A stretch of DNA of 64,000 nucleotides from JBDTGE01 sp050742975 (GCA_050742975.1 JBOGDQ010000077.1:1-64000), one strand, 5' to 3'; positions 7,625 through 16,369 are shown, numbered from the stretch's first letter. The notes: generated by a model from the sequence alone, not told the origin. A program made the numbers and translations.

Positions 7625-8863
7625 CTAGTGCACTGCTCCCGAGGGGCTGGGCGTCAGCTCATCCGGCTCCCTCAGCACCGACGTCACAAGTGCGGCGGCA
7701 ACGACCAGCCCGGCACCGAACACGATGAACAGGATCCCGAGCAGCACCGTGTGGTCAGAGCCGGTTGCCTTGCCCAGGATCAGCGCGAGCCCCAGCGCGA
7801 CGGCGGCGCTCCAGACCCAGGTGGTGAACCGCCGCTCCGACCGGGCCGCGAACACGGCGACGACCGCTCCGATGATGATCAGCTCGACGCCGGTGCCGAC
7901 CTGCTTGAAGTCCTGGACCGAGGAGACGATCCCCGCCACCGTCGCGCCGAACGCGCTGTAGATGAACGCGACCCCCACGCCGGGGTGTCCACTGCGGTCG
8001 AGCGCGAACGCGATCGCGTAGTAGGCGAGCCCGAAGACCAGCGAGACCCCGGTGATCGTGGCCGGATCCGTGGCGGCCGAGCCAGCACCGAGGAAGCCGA
8101 ACCGGGAGCTGACCTGCGAGACGGCGACGCCGCTGAACCCATTCGGTTCGATCTTGTCCAGGACGTAGCCGTACAAGGTGACGGCCGACAGGGCCAGGTA
8201 GAAGACGTGCCCGCGCGTGCCGGGAATGAAGGCGTAGCTGACGAGCCAGAGCAGGATCGACACCAGTGCGATCGCGTCGATCGAGACCGGGTCGCTGCTG
8301 AGGCTGAACGTCAGGAAGAGCATCAGCATGGGGACGCCCAGCGCGCTCGCCGCGACGCCCGCCGCCGACAGCGGTCCGCTGGGTCGCCTGACGGCCAGGA
8401 CGTACCCCTCCGCGACGACCACGAGCGAGAGCACGACACCGAGCCACTTGCGCGAGTCGGACGCACCGCCGCCGCCGGAGAAGGCCGAGCCGGCGATCCC
8501 CTCGATCAGGTACGTGCCGCTCCAGATGAGGACGCCGACGATCGCCAGCCCGATGCCTGCACCGGCGAGCGCCACGCCCAGGCGCGGACGGGCCCGCCGC
8601 AGGGCGCGGTCGCCGAGCCGTTGCGTCAGCGTCGTCCCCGGAAGCGGCGCGGGCGACTGCTGCGGCGGGTATGTCGGGTAGCCGGGCGGTGCATATCCGG
8701 GCGCAGGGTAGCCGCACGTCGGGTAGTCGGGACGCGGATATCCGGGAGGCGGATATCCGGGAGGCGGATATCCGGGAGGCGGATATCCGGGATACGGCGC
8801 ACTGCCCTGGTCCGGTTCGTATCGCGGATACTGCGGGTCATCTGGTGGATTCGGCCCTGTCAT
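7625..8863 (-). CDS. Multi-pass membrane protein with Pro/Gly/Tyr-rich N-terminal tail
   Basis: A 412-aa integral membrane protein of unknown function. I place the start at ATG 8863, where the sequence turns from noise into a typical actinobacterial proline-rich cytoplasmic tail. Residues 20-65 contain repeated GYPPP and related units (GYPRP, GYPAP, GYAPPGYP), and the rest has about ten hydrophobic segments with short loops, including GVALAGAGIGLAIVGVLIW and VLLGILFIVFGAGLVVAAAL. Such tails occur on many unrelated actinobacterial membrane proteins, so they do not give the function. The gene has no obvious operon partner: a GNAT gene lies downstream and a DedA gene upstream, both with gaps. 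Confidence 0.78.
   Translation of the reverse strand: MTGPNPPDDPQYPRYEPDQGSAPYPGYPPPGYPPPGYPPPGYPRPDYPTCGYPAPGYAPPGYPTYPPQQSPAPLPGTTLTQRLGDRALRRARPRLGVALAGAGIGLAIVGVLIWSGTYLIEGIAGSAFSGGGGASDSRKWLGVVLSLVVVAEGYVLAVRRPSGPLSAAGVAASALGVPMLMLFLTFSLSSDPVSIDAIALVSILLWLVSYAFIPGTRGHVFYLALSAVTLYGYVLDKIEPNGFSGVAVSQVSSRFGFLGAGSAATDPATITGVSLVFGLAYYAIAFALDRSGHPGVGVAFIYSAFGATVAGIVSSVQDFKQVGTGVELIIIGAVVAVFAARSERRFTTWVWSAAVALGLALILGKATGSDHTVLLGILFIVFGAGLVVAAALVTSVLREPDELTPSPSGAVH
8736..8795 (-). repeat. 15-bp tandem repeat coding for GYPPP units
   Basis: Four head-to-tail units of GGATATCCGGGAGGC, three exact and the fourth changed in its last bases, lie inside the N-terminal coding part of the multi-pass membrane protein. 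Each unit encodes five residues (GYPPP) on the minus strand, so copy-number change keeps the frame. Near-identity at DNA level points to recent expansion. Confidence 0.9.
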
Positions 8864-8936
8864 GCCAGCAATGTACAAGCTGTGAACGCCATGGTCGGGC
8901 AGTCGGCCGGGGCTGTGGACGACCTGTTCGCCGGGG

Positions 8937-9605
8937 TCAGCGCTCGGGGGCCGCCGGCTGCGCGTCCGCCTCGGCGAAGGCGGCGGCCTCGGCCCGCTCG
9001 CTGCGTCGCTTGCGCAGGTGCAGCGCCGCGTAGCCGGCGATGGCGACGGCCAGGAGCGCCAGGGGCGCCCAGGTGAGCGTCTCACCGACCACGCCCAGTG
9101 CGGAGGCGAACGCGTAGCCGAGCAGCACGCAGCCGGGCGCCCAGATCAACCCGCCGACCGCGTTCCAGAGCAAGAAGGTGCGGTAGCGCATCCCGCTCAT
9201 CCCGGCCATCGACGGCATCAGCGCGCGCAGCACCGCGGTCAGCCGGCCGAGCAGCACCGCCTTGCCGCCGTGGCGGTGCAGGAACCCGTCGACCTTGGCC
9301 CAGCGGTGCTCGCCCACCCAGTTGCCCAGCGGCGAGCGTCGAAGCGGCGGGCCGAACTTCTTGCCGAACTCGTACCCGACCGAGTCGCCGGCGATCGCGC
9401 AGACGACGGCGATGATCATCATGACCCAGAGGTTCAGGGCCCCGTACTTGGCGTTGCAGAACACGCCTGCGACAAGCAGGGCAGTCTCGCCCGGCAGCAC
9501 CATCCCGACGAGGATGGCCGCCTCGGCGAAGCACAGGCTGCCGGCGACCAGGTAGAGCCAGAGCCCGACCGAGTCGCCGATGCTTCGCATGACGTGCTCG
9601 AACAT
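8937..9605 (-). CDS. DedA family membrane protein (SNARE-associated/VTT domain)
   Basis: Integral membrane protein of the DedA family, 222 aa, many members of which are now thought to be lipid scramblases or flippases. The family signatures are present: E in FAEAAILVGMVLPGETALLVAG, the re-entrant region GDSVGYEFGKKFG, and GRLTAVLRALMPSMAGMSGMRYRTFLLWNAVGGLIW, where Arg and Pro are conserved. The frame runs further upstream, but ATG 9605 (MFEHVMRSIGD) starts the family homology. The C-terminal tail is charged and rich in Ala/Glu. It is transcribed away from the AlkX-like gene at 9680, with a 74-base gap that must hold both promoters. Confidence 0.9.
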   Translation of the reverse strand: MFEHVMRSIGDSVGLWLYLVAGSLCFAEAAILVGMVLPGETALLVAGVFCNAKYGALNLWVMMIIAVVCAIAGDSVGYEFGKKFGPPLRRSPLGNWVGEHRWAKVDGFLHRHGGKAVLLGRLTAVLRALMPSMAGMSGMRYRTFLLWNAVGGLIWAPGCVLLGYAFASALGVVGETLTWAPLALLAVAIAGYAALHLRKRRSERAEAAAFAEADAQPAAPER

Positions 9606-9679
9606 TGTCAAATAGTGCCACGTCCGCCGGAACGGCCGGTGTCGGCAGCGCACCATAGAGTGCGCGTCATGGAGCGACG

Positions 9680-10906
9680 ATGACCGCGCCGCCGCGGCTC
9701 ACGGCCGGCCAGGCCCGCCGGATCGCCCTTGCCGCACAAGGGTTTGCCGATCCGCGCCCGAGCGGCCGGGTCGATGCACGCCACCTGCGCAGGGTCCTCG
9801 ATCGCATCGCAGTCCTGCAGCTCGACTCGGTGAACGTCTTCTGTCGCACGCACTACATGCCGCTGTTCTCGCGGCTCGGCCCGTACCCGCGTCCGCTACT
9901 GGACAAGCTGACCGCGCATACAGCCGGCCCGATCCGTCGCGAGCTGTTCGAGTACTGGGCGCACGAGGCGTCGCTGGTCCCGGTCGAGACGCAGCCACTG
10001 CTGCGCTGGCGCATGGCCCGGGCCCACCTGGAGGCGTGGGGCGGCGTGCGCCGGCTGGTGCGCGAGAAACCCGACCTGATCGACGAGGTTCGCTCACTGG
10101 TCAGCTCGAGCGGGCCGATCCGGGCCGGGGAGACGGGCACACCGCGCCCGGCGAGGCGTCCGGGCGAGATGTGGAACTGGCACGACGGCAAGGTCGCGCT
10201 GGAGTACCTGTTCTGGTCCGGGCAGGTGACCGCGGCCCGGCGGATCAATTTCGAGCGGCTCTACGACCTGCCCGAGCGGGTACTGCCGGCCGAGGTGATC
10301 GCGACGCCGACGCCGTCGGTCGAAGACGCCCAGCGCGAGCTCCTCCGCATCTCCGCGCGCGCGTACGGCGTCGCGACAGAGCCCGATCTGCGTGACTACT
10401 TCCGGCTGCCGCACGCTGCGTCCAAGGCGCGTGTCGCCGAGCTGGTCGAATCGGGGGAGTTGCTGCCGATCACGGTCGACGGCTGGCGGGCGCCCGCGTA
10501 CCTCTGGCCGGAAGCGCGGCGGCCACGACGGGTGAGCGCGCGCGCCCTGCTGTCGCCGTTCGACTCGCTGATCTGGTTCCGGGACCGCGCCGAGCGGCTG
10601 TTCGACTTCCGCTACCGCATCGAGATCTACACGCCACCGCCGAGACGGCTCCACGGCTACTACGTCCTGCCGTTCCTGCTGGGTGAAGCACTGGTCGCCA
10701 GGGTGGACCTGAAGTCCGACCGGCAGGCCGGCGTGCTGCGCGTGCAGGCCGCGTACCTCGAGGACGGCTGCGATCCCTACTACGTCGCCGGCGAGCTGGC
10801 CGAGGAGCTGGCGATCACCGCGAGCTGGCTCGGCCTGGACGGGGTGCAGGTCATGCCTCGCGGCGATCTCGCTCCGGATCTGGCCAAGGCGCTCGCCCGG
10901 AGCTAG
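9680..10906 (+). CDS. Winged-helix DNA-binding protein, YcaQ/AlkX family (DNA glycosylase-like)
   Basis: A 408-aa member of the HTH_42/YcaQ family. The E. coli relative AlkX (YcaQ) and Streptomyces AlkZ are DNA glycosylases that unhook bulky or interstrand cross-linked bases. AlkZ uses a Q-x-Q catalytic motif and AlkX-type proteins a Q-x-D motif. Here the motif region reads IAVLQLDSVNVFCRTHY, giving Q47-L-D49, which fits the AlkX type. Later family signatures are visible (WAHEASLVP, FDSLIWFRDRAERLFDFRYRIEIYTP). It stands alone between divergent dedA and the downstream MarR operon. Function is inferred from the family. Confidence 0.85.
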   Translation: MTAPPRLTAGQARRIALAAQGFADPRPSGRVDARHLRRVLDRIAVLQLDSVNVFCRTHYMPLFSRLGPYPRPLLDKLTAHTAGPIRRELFEYWAHEASLVPVETQPLLRWRMARAHLEAWGGVRRLVREKPDLIDEVRSLVSSSGPIRAGETGTPRPARRPGEMWNWHDGKVALEYLFWSGQVTAARRINFERLYDLPERVLPAEVIATPTPSVEDAQRELLRISARAYGVATEPDLRDYFRLPHAASKARVAELVESGELLPITVDGWRAPAYLWPEARRPRRVSARALLSPFDSLIWFRDRAERLFDFRYRIEIYTPPPRRLHGYYVLPFLLGEALVARVDLKSDRQAGVLRVQAAYLEDGCDPYYVAGELAEELAITASWLGLDGVQVMPRGDLAPDLAKALARS

Positions 10907-10915
10907 TACGTTGCT

Positions 10916-10933
10916 GCTTACGATATCGTAAGC
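10916..10933. promoter_or_regulatory. Perfect palindrome, likely MarR operator
   Basis: The 18-bp sequence GCTTACGATATCGTAAGC is a perfect palindrome ending two bases before the marR start codon. MarR proteins bind such palindromes as dimers and usually repress their own operon, so this is very probably the autoregulatory site of the MarR-ABC exporter operon. Its position just before the start suggests the promoter overlaps it or that the transcript is nearly leaderless. Confidence 0.75.
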
Positions 10934-10935
10934 GG

Positions 10936-11397
10936 ATGCGTACTACTTCCGTGGCGCTGAAGCGTGACGCCAAGCTGGTGCGGCAGGCGGCGACCGGACT
11001 CGCAGCGCGTGCTCGCGCCGAGCGCGGTGGGGTGCTGAGCCTGAACCAGACGGCTGTGCTGGGCCGCCTCGCGACGCGCGGAGCGATGACGCCGGGGGAG
11101 ATGGCGGGCCAGTTGCGCAGCCAACCGCAGTCGCTCACCCGCACGTTCGCCTCGCTCGAAGCCGAGGGGTACGCTCGCCGCACGCCGGACCCGACCGACG
11201 GGCGCCAGTACCTGCTGACGATCACGCCGGCAGGATCTCGCGCGGTCAGGGACGAGATGGCGCCGCGTGATGCCTGGCTGGCCCGCGCTATGGGCGACAT
11301 CCTGACCCCGGACGAGCGGGCCCTGCTGGTGCATGCCAGCGAGCTGATGCTGCGGCTCACCGAGTTCGAGCCCGGGGGCGCGGTGGTGGAGCGATGA
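10936..11397 (+). CDS. MarR family transcriptional regulator
   Basis: Dimeric winged-helix repressor, 153 aa, starting at ATG 10936. The HTH reads GAMTPGEMAGQLRSQPQSLTRTFASLEAEGYARRTPDPTDGRQYLLTIT, with the DxRxxxLxLT-type wing of MarR proteins represented by DGRQYLLTIT. It overlaps the ABC exporter gene by ATGA, so both are one operon. A perfect 18-bp palindrome stands directly upstream and is the likely operator. By analogy with similar pairs, a small toxic ligand would release the repressor and induce the exporter; the ligand is unknown. Confidence 0.92.
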   Translation: MRTTSVALKRDAKLVRQAATGLAARARAERGGVLSLNQTAVLGRLATRGAMTPGEMAGQLRSQPQSLTRTFASLEAEGYARRTPDPTDGRQYLLTITPAGSRAVRDEMAPRDAWLARAMGDILTPDERALLVHASELMLRLTEFEPGGAVVER

Positions 11398-13178
11398 CGG
11401 CAACGGCCGCTACGGTGACCGCCGAACTGCAGGCGGACTCGGCCGACTCGGTGCCACTGCGCCGGATAGCCGGACTGTTCGGTCCGTACCGGTGGTCGGT
11501 CGCTGCGCTGGTCGGCGTGGCCGCGCTGCAGGCATTGACCAACGTCGCGTCACCGTTCCTGCTTCGCGCGATCATCGACGACGCCCTGCCCGAGCGCAGC
11601 GCGTCGCTGGTCAGCTGGCTCGCCGCCGGCATGCTGCTCGCCGCGGCTACGACGGCGCTGCTCGGCGTCGTCACGACCTGGCTGTCGAACCTGATCGGGC
11701 AGCGCGTGCTGCACGATCTGCGGGTCGCGGTCTACTCGCACCTGCAGCGGATGTCGTTGCGCTTCTTCACCCGGACGCGGGCCGGTGAGCTCCAGTCCCG
11801 GATCGCCAACGACGTCGGGGGAATCGACAACGTCGTCGCCAACACCGCCACGTCGATCGTGCAGAACGTCTTCGCCGGCCTGTCGGTCGCGATCGCGGCC
11901 CTGTTCATGGAATGGAAGCTCGCCTGCGTGTGCCTGGTGGTCATCCCGTTGTTCCTGCTGTTCGCCCTGCGGCTCGGGCGCCGCCGACGAGCCATCGCCC
12001 GTGGCCGGCAGAAGCGGTTGGCCGGGATCACCGGCCTGGTCGAGGAGTCGCTGTCCGTCGCCGGGGTGCTGCTCACCAAGACGCTGGGCCGCCAGCGCAC
12101 TCTGACGACGCGCTTCGAGGAGGAGTCGCGGGAACTCTCGAACACCGAGATGCGCGCCGCGATGAGCGGTAGGTGGATCACGTCCTCGCGCCGGGCGAGC
12201 CTGACCATGATCCCGGCGATCGTGTACTGGATCGCCGGCCTCGCGCTCGCACACGGAGCCGCGCCGATCACGATCGGCACCGCGGTCGCATTCACCAGCA
12301 TGCTCAACCGGCTGGTCCTTCCCGCGACCGCGCTGCAGAACATCGGTGTGCAGCTCTCGACCTCGGTCGCGCTGTTCGTGCGGATCTTCGAGATGCTCGA
12401 CCTGCCCGTCGACATCGACCAATCACCCGATGCGATAAGGCTGTCCGAGGTGCGTGGCGATGTGTGCCTGGACAAGGTGAGCTTTCGCTACGACGCCGAC
12501 GCGGGGTGGACGCTGCGTGACATCGAGTTGGTCGTCCCGGCCGGTACGACCACGGCGATCGTCGGCGAGACCGGTGCGGGCAAGACCACCCTGGCCTACC
12601 TCGTCGCGCGGCTCTACGACGCCGACTCCGGTGCGGTGCGCATCGACGGGGTGGACGTGCGGCGGCTCGCCCTGGACACCGTGTCGGACGCGACCGGGCT
12701 CGTCGCGCAGGACACCTACCTGTTCCACGACACCGTCGCCGCCAACCTTCGCTTCGCCGCGCCCGAAGCGAGCGATGACGAGCTGATCGCGGCGGCTCGG
12801 GCTGCGCGCATCCACGAGCTGATCGCGGCCCTGCCCGAGGGGTACGACACCGTTGTCGGGGCACGCGGCTACCGGTTCTCCGGTGGCGAGCGTCAGCGGC
12901 TGGCGATCGCCCGGATGCTGCTGCGCAACCCGCGCGTGCTCATGCTCGACGAGGCGACGAGCGCGCTGGACAACGAGACCGAGCGTGCCGTGCAGGCTGC
13001 GCTTGACGAGCTGGCGAAGGGTCGCACGACCATCGCGATCGCGCACCGGTTGTCGACGGTCCAGGGGGCCGACCAGATCGTGGTGCTGCACCGCGGCCGG
13101 ATCGTCGAACGGGGCACCCACGCGGAGTTGCTGGCCCGCGGTGGGCGCTACGCGAGCCTGGCCGGCGAGCTCGTCTGA
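11394..13178 (+). CDS. ABC exporter, fused transmembrane and ATPase domains (multidrug/lipid type)
   Basis: Half-transporter of 594 aa that should work as a dimer exporting drugs, lipids or peptides. An N-terminal six-helix domain (about residues 30-320) is followed by an ATPase domain with Walker A GETGAGKTT (from about residue 391), Q-loop region ATGLVAQDTYLF, signature FSGGERQRLAIARM, Walker B VLMLDEATSALD and H-loop IAIAHRLSTV. All catalytic motifs are intact. It is translationally coupled to the MarR repressor (ATGA) and is likely the regulated target. Only 4 bases separate its stop from the stop of the convergent DUF4097 gene. The substrate is not predictable. Confidence 0.93.
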   Translation: MTATAATVTAELQADSADSVPLRRIAGLFGPYRWSVAALVGVAALQALTNVASPFLLRAIIDDALPERSASLVSWLAAGMLLAAATTALLGVVTTWLSNLIGQRVLHDLRVAVYSHLQRMSLRFFTRTRAGELQSRIANDVGGIDNVVANTATSIVQNVFAGLSVAIAALFMEWKLACVCLVVIPLFLLFALRLGRRRRAIARGRQKRLAGITGLVEESLSVAGVLLTKTLGRQRTLTTRFEEESRELSNTEMRAAMSGRWITSSRRASLTMIPAIVYWIAGLALAHGAAPITIGTAVAFTSMLNRLVLPATALQNIGVQLSTSVALFVRIFEMLDLPVDIDQSPDAIRLSEVRGDVCLDKVSFRYDADAGWTLRDIELVVPAGTTTAIVGETGAGKTTLAYLVARLYDADSGAVRIDGVDVRRLALDTVSDATGLVAQDTYLFHDTVAANLRFAAPEASDDELIAAARAARIHELIAALPEGYDTVVGARGYRFSGGERQRLAIARMLLRNPRVLMLDEATSALDNETERAVQAALDELAKGRTTIAIAHRLSTVQGADQIVVLHRGRIVERGTHAELLARGGRYASLAGELV

Positions 13179-13182
13179 TCGG

Positions 13183-13989
13183 TCAGGACGCGCGGAACAG
13201 GTGGATGTCGCCGCTGCCGGTCCGCGCGCGCACCGAGATCGGCTCGCCCTTGCTCATCGGCACGTCATCGATGGGCAGCTCGGAGTTCACCCGACCGGAC
13301 CCGGTGTGCAGGTCGAGCCGCGCGGGCCGGCCTGCGGGCAGCCCGATGTTCATCGGTCCCGAGCCGCTGGCCAGGTCCACGTCCCCGTGCACCGCGTTCA
13401 GGGTGAACGTCCCCGACCCGGCCCGGCTGCGCACCCGCCCGCCGACCGAGCGCACCAGCAGTTCGCCGCTGCCGCACCCGGCACTGAGCGAGCCCTCGAT
13501 GCGTCCGAACTGCGCCTTGCCGGAGCCGGAGCGCGCCTCGACCGAGCCGTCGACCTGGACGATCTTGCACTTGCCGCTGCCGTAGCGCAGCCGCAGGTCG
13601 CCGGCGATGTGCTCGGCACCGATGTCCGCGGCGCCGGCCGCGATGTCCGCCCCGCCCACCTCGCCGCGGATGATCACGTCCGCCGAGAAGGTGCTGGCCT
13701 TGACGGGAGTGCCGGTGGGTACGCGCACCACGACGTCGACCGCGTCGCGGCTGCGGTTGCCGAAGAACGGCAGGTCGAAGACGCCACCCTCGCGCGGGGC
13801 GGTGACCACCAGCGTGCGCCCACGCAGCTCCACGACCACGCGGTCCAGGATGTCCGAGTCGGAGTGGCGGGCGGTGAGCTGGACGGATGCCTCGCTCAGC
13901 CCGTCCTGGGCGTCGATCGTCAGCGAGCCGCGGCACAGGCGGGCCTGCAGGTCGATCGGGCCGTTCACGGGGAAGGTCTGGGTGCTCAT
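13183..13989 (-). CDS. DUF4097 family beta-strand repeat protein
   Basis: A 268-aa protein made almost wholly of short repeated beta-strand units of the form GSGxxxxxxVxGxVxxRxGSG, for example VQVDGSVEARSGSGKAQFGRIEGSLSAGCGSGELLVRSVGG written in successive strands; this is the DUF4097/adhesin-like beta-helix type. No signal peptide or membrane segment is visible, so it is probably cytoplasmic. It lies 26 bases downstream of a ribbon-helix-helix gene in the same direction, a pairing I have seen in other actinobacteria. Function is unknown. Confidence 0.85.
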   Translation of the reverse strand: MSTQTFPVNGPIDLQARLCRGSLTIDAQDGLSEASVQLTARHSDSDILDRVVVELRGRTLVVTAPREGGVFDLPFFGNRSRDAVDVVVRVPTGTPVKASTFSADVIIRGEVGGADIAAGAADIGAEHIAGDLRLRYGSGKCKIVQVDGSVEARSGSGKAQFGRIEGSLSAGCGSGELLVRSVGGRVRSRAGSGTFTLNAVHGDVDLASGSGPMNIGLPAGRPARLDLHTGSGRVNSELPIDDVPMSKGEPISVRARTGSGDIHLFRAS

Positions 13990-14015
13990 CTGTTTCTCCT
14001 GACGGAAGCGGGGTC

Positions 14016-14546
14016 TCAGCCGTTGATCCAGCCGGACACGTGATGGGAGTTGGGGTTGCGCCGGGTGCCCTGACCGCCACGGCCGGGTGCGAAGCTGCCG
14101 GGGCGATCGCCGCCGAAGCCCGGCCAGCTGGTGCTCAGCGCGCCAGTCGCGGCACGGACCAGCCAGGTGTTGACCGAGATGCCGTCACGCCCGGCGGCTT
14201 CGTCGATGTCGGACTTGAGCGACTCGGACATGCGCAGCGAGATGCGCGCGCTCGTGTCACCGTCGTCTGGTCGGCTGGCCGCCGGTTCGGGCTCCCTGTT
14301 CGTGACCTCCACGCGCACGTCGTCGCCGTCCAGCCGCACCGACACCGACGGCGCGGACGGCGAGTCGAGCAGGGCCGCGGTGATCTCGTCGGCCGCCTCG
14401 CTGAGCGCGGCGAGGATGGCGAGCCGGACCGCCGGGGCCGATGCCGCGGTGAGCGTCGAGGCGATCTGCTGGGCCCGTTCGTCCCCGAGGGCGGCGGTAG
14501 CGATCAGCTGCTCGTGCACTTGTCGGGTGTAGTCGTCGAGATGCAT
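14016..14546 (-). CDS. Ribbon-helix-helix (HicB/Arc-type) DNA-binding protein
   Basis: A 176-aa protein whose middle, about residues 98-140 (ARISLRMSESLKSDIDEAAGRDGISVNTWLVRAATGAL), matches the HicB C-terminal/Arc-type ribbon-helix-helix fold: a beta strand, then two helices. The N-terminal part is helical (YTRQVHEQLIATAALGDERAQQI) and the C-terminus is Gly/Arg-rich. It is probably the repressor of its own operon with the DUF4097 gene. A perfect 10-1-10 inverted repeat overlaps its start codon and is the expected operator. No HicA-like toxin is next to it, so a toxin-antitoxin role is not supported. Confidence 0.82.
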   Translation of the reverse strand: MHLDDYTRQVHEQLIATAALGDERAQQIASTLTAASAPAVRLAILAALSEAADEITAALLDSPSAPSVSVRLDGDDVRVEVTNREPEPAASRPDDGDTSARISLRMSESLKSDIDEAAGRDGISVNTWLVRAATGALSTSWPGFGGDRPGSFAPGRGGQGTRRNPNSHHVSGWING

Positions 14547-14565
14547 GATGTCATCATGACATCAT
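14545..14565. promoter_or_regulatory. Inverted repeat at the start of the ribbon-helix-helix gene (operator)
   Basis: Ten-base arms ATGATGTCAT and ATGACATCAT, exact reverse complements separated by one base, overlap the start codon of the minus-strand ribbon-helix-helix gene. Such proteins bind short palindromic TGTCAT-like half sites, so autoregulation is likely. The site also lies about 120 bases upstream of thyX, so an effect on thyX is possible but unproven. AT content is far higher than in the surroundings. Confidence 0.7.
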
Positions 14566-14681
14566 TCCTGGCGCCACCGCAACGTCTGCTCGGTGTCAGG
14601 CTGCTTCGAGCGACGCCCTGCCCGGTCGATAGGGTGACCGCGCCGGTCGCGCCCGAACCGGTCGATCCCGTGGAGGAGCCG

Positions 14682-15434
14682 GTGGCCGGACCCGCACAGC
14701 TACGCGTACAGCCGATCGCGTGGACCCAGTTCGCGCCGCCGGCGGACGTCGAGTGGTCCACCGACGCCGACGGTGGGCAGGCGCTCGCGGAGTTCGCCGG
14801 GCGGGCTTGCTATCAGTCCTGGGACAAGCCGAATCCCGCCACGGCGACCAACGCCGGCTACCTGCGGCACATCCTCGAGGTCGGCCACCTTTCCGTGCTG
14901 GAGCACGGCACCGTGACGTTCTACCTGACCGGTGTGTCCCGCTCGCTCACCCACGAGCTGATCCGGCACCGGCACTTCAGCTACTCGCAGCTGTCCCAGC
15001 GGTACGTGCCCGAGCGGTCGGGTTCGATGGCCGAGCCCGACGTGATCGCCGAGGATCCCGAGCTGCACGCGCGTTTCGTGGACGCGACCGAGTCCTCGGT
15101 GCGCGCCTACCGTGACCTGCTGTCCGGGCTCGAGGCCAAGTTCGCCGACTCGCCGGACGCGACGCTGCGCCGCAAGCAGGCCCGCCAGGCCGCGCGGTCG
15201 GTGCTGCCGAACGCGACCGAGACGCGAATCGTCGTCACGGGCAACTACCGCGCCTGGCGGCACTTCGTCGCGATGCGGGCATCCGAGCACGCCGACGTCG
15301 AGATCCGCGCGCTGGCCGTCGCCTGCCTTCGCGAGCTGCAGCAGCTCGCGCCGAACGTCTTCGCCGACTTCGAGATCACCGTGCTGCCCGACGGGACCGA
15401 GGTGGCCTCCAGCCCGTTCGTCAGCGAGGGGTAG
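14682..15434 (+). CDS. thyX: Flavin-dependent thymidylate synthase
   Basis: Makes dTMP from dUMP with methylenetetrahydrofolate, FAD and NADPH; 250 aa. The ThyX signature RHRx7S is seen as R95-H-R97 ... S105 in RHRHFSYSQLSQRY. I place the start at GTG 14682 because GGAGGA (14672-14677) is well positioned; the frame is open far upstream but that part overlaps the opposite-strand gene and looks like noise. The C-terminal region ATETR-like (NATETRIVVTGNYRAWRHF) carries the conserved Arg residues that bind FAD and dUMP. It is followed 23 bases later by dapA, as in mycobacteria. No thyA was seen in the window. Confidence 0.95.
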   Translation: MAGPAQLRVQPIAWTQFAPPADVEWSTDADGGQALAEFAGRACYQSWDKPNPATATNAGYLRHILEVGHLSVLEHGTVTFYLTGVSRSLTHELIRHRHFSYSQLSQRYVPERSGSMAEPDVIAEDPELHARFVDATESSVRAYRDLLSGLEAKFADSPDATLRRKQARQAARSVLPNATETRIVVTGNYRAWRHFVAMRASEHADVEIRALAVACLRELQQLAPNVFADFEITVLPDGTEVASSPFVSEG

Positions 15435-15457
15435 CCGCGACGCGGTATTTTTGGCAC

Positions 15458-16354
15458 ATGCCCGCAACCGCCGACCCCCGTCGCCCGTTCGGCCGGCTGC
15501 TCACCGCGATGGTGACGGCGTTCGACGTCAGCGGCGCGCTCGATCTCGCCAAGGCCGCCGAGCTGGCCACTCATCTGGTCGACGATCTGGGCAACGACGG
15601 CCTGGTCATCAGCGGAACGACCGGTGAGTCGCCGACGACGACCGACGCGGAGAAGTCCGACCTGGTCCGCGCAGTGGTGGATGCGGTGGGCGATCGCGCA
15701 CACGTGCTCGCGGGCGTCGGGACCTTCGACACGGTGCACACCATCCAGCTGGCCGAGCAGGCCGCGAAGTCCGGTGCGCACGCCCTGCTCGTGGTCACGC
15801 CGTACTACTCGCGGCCACCGCAGGCTGGCGTGCTGGCGCACTTTCGCGCCGTCGCCGATTCGAGCGAGCTGCCGATCATCGTCTACGACATCCCGCACCG
15901 CACCGGGACCGCCATCGCGACCGAGACGATGCTGCGGCTGGCCGAGCACGAGCGGATCGTCGCGGTGAAGGACGCGAAGGGCGAGCTGCCCGCCTCCTCG
16001 CGGGTGCTCGCGGAGACCGACCTCGCGTACTACAGCGGCGACGACGCGATGACGCTACCTCTGCTCGCGGTCGGGGCGGTCGGCGTGGTCGGCACGTCCA
16101 CCCACTTCTCGGGCGTCGGGATGAAGGCGCTTATCCAGGCATTCGAGCGCGGCGATGTCGCCGAGGCGCTGCGCCTGCACCAGCAGCTGCTGCCGATCTT
16201 CACCGGTGTCTTCCGCACCCAGGGGACGATCCTGGTGAAGGCGGGGTTGCGCGATCGCGGCCTGGACGTCGGTCCGGTGCGGCTGCCGCTCGTCGACGCT
16301 ACGGAGCACGAGCTGAGCCACCTGCGCCAGGATCTGGCCGCCGCCGGACTCTGA
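15458..16354 (+). CDS. dapA: 4-hydroxy-tetrahydrodipicolinate synthase
   Basis: Condenses pyruvate with aspartate semialdehyde, the first step specific to diaminopimelate and lysine. The product is 298 aa, a TIM barrel. The Schiff-base lysine is K171 in IVAVKDAKG, the conserved tyrosine is Y143 in IIVYDIPHRTG, and the substrate loop GTTGESPT (residues 53-60) is intact. It starts at ATG 15458, 23 bases after thyX, and probably shares its transcript. Two copies of a 48-bp hairpin repeat stand between its stop and ftsK and may end the transcript. Confidence 0.96.
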   Translation: MPATADPRRPFGRLLTAMVTAFDVSGALDLAKAAELATHLVDDLGNDGLVISGTTGESPTTTDAEKSDLVRAVVDAVGDRAHVLAGVGTFDTVHTIQLAEQAAKSGAHALLVVTPYYSRPPQAGVLAHFRAVADSSELPIIVYDIPHRTGTAIATETMLRLAEHERIVAVKDAKGELPASSRVLAETDLAYYSGDDAMTLPLLAVGAVGVVGTSTHFSGVGMKALIQAFERGDVAEALRLHQQLLPIFTGVFRTQGTILVKAGLRDRGLDVGPVRLPLVDATEHELSHLRQDLAAAGL

Positions 16355-16369
16355 TCCGGCGCATGGGTG

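Noticed and set aside
8736..8795. Regular short repeats considered as a CRISPR array.
   Set aside because: Units are 15 bp with no spacers and lie in frame inside a coding region, giving GYPPP repeats.
14016..14546. HicAB toxin-antitoxin system.
   Set aside because: Only the ribbon-helix-helix partner is present; the neighbouring DUF4097 gene is not a HicA-like toxin.
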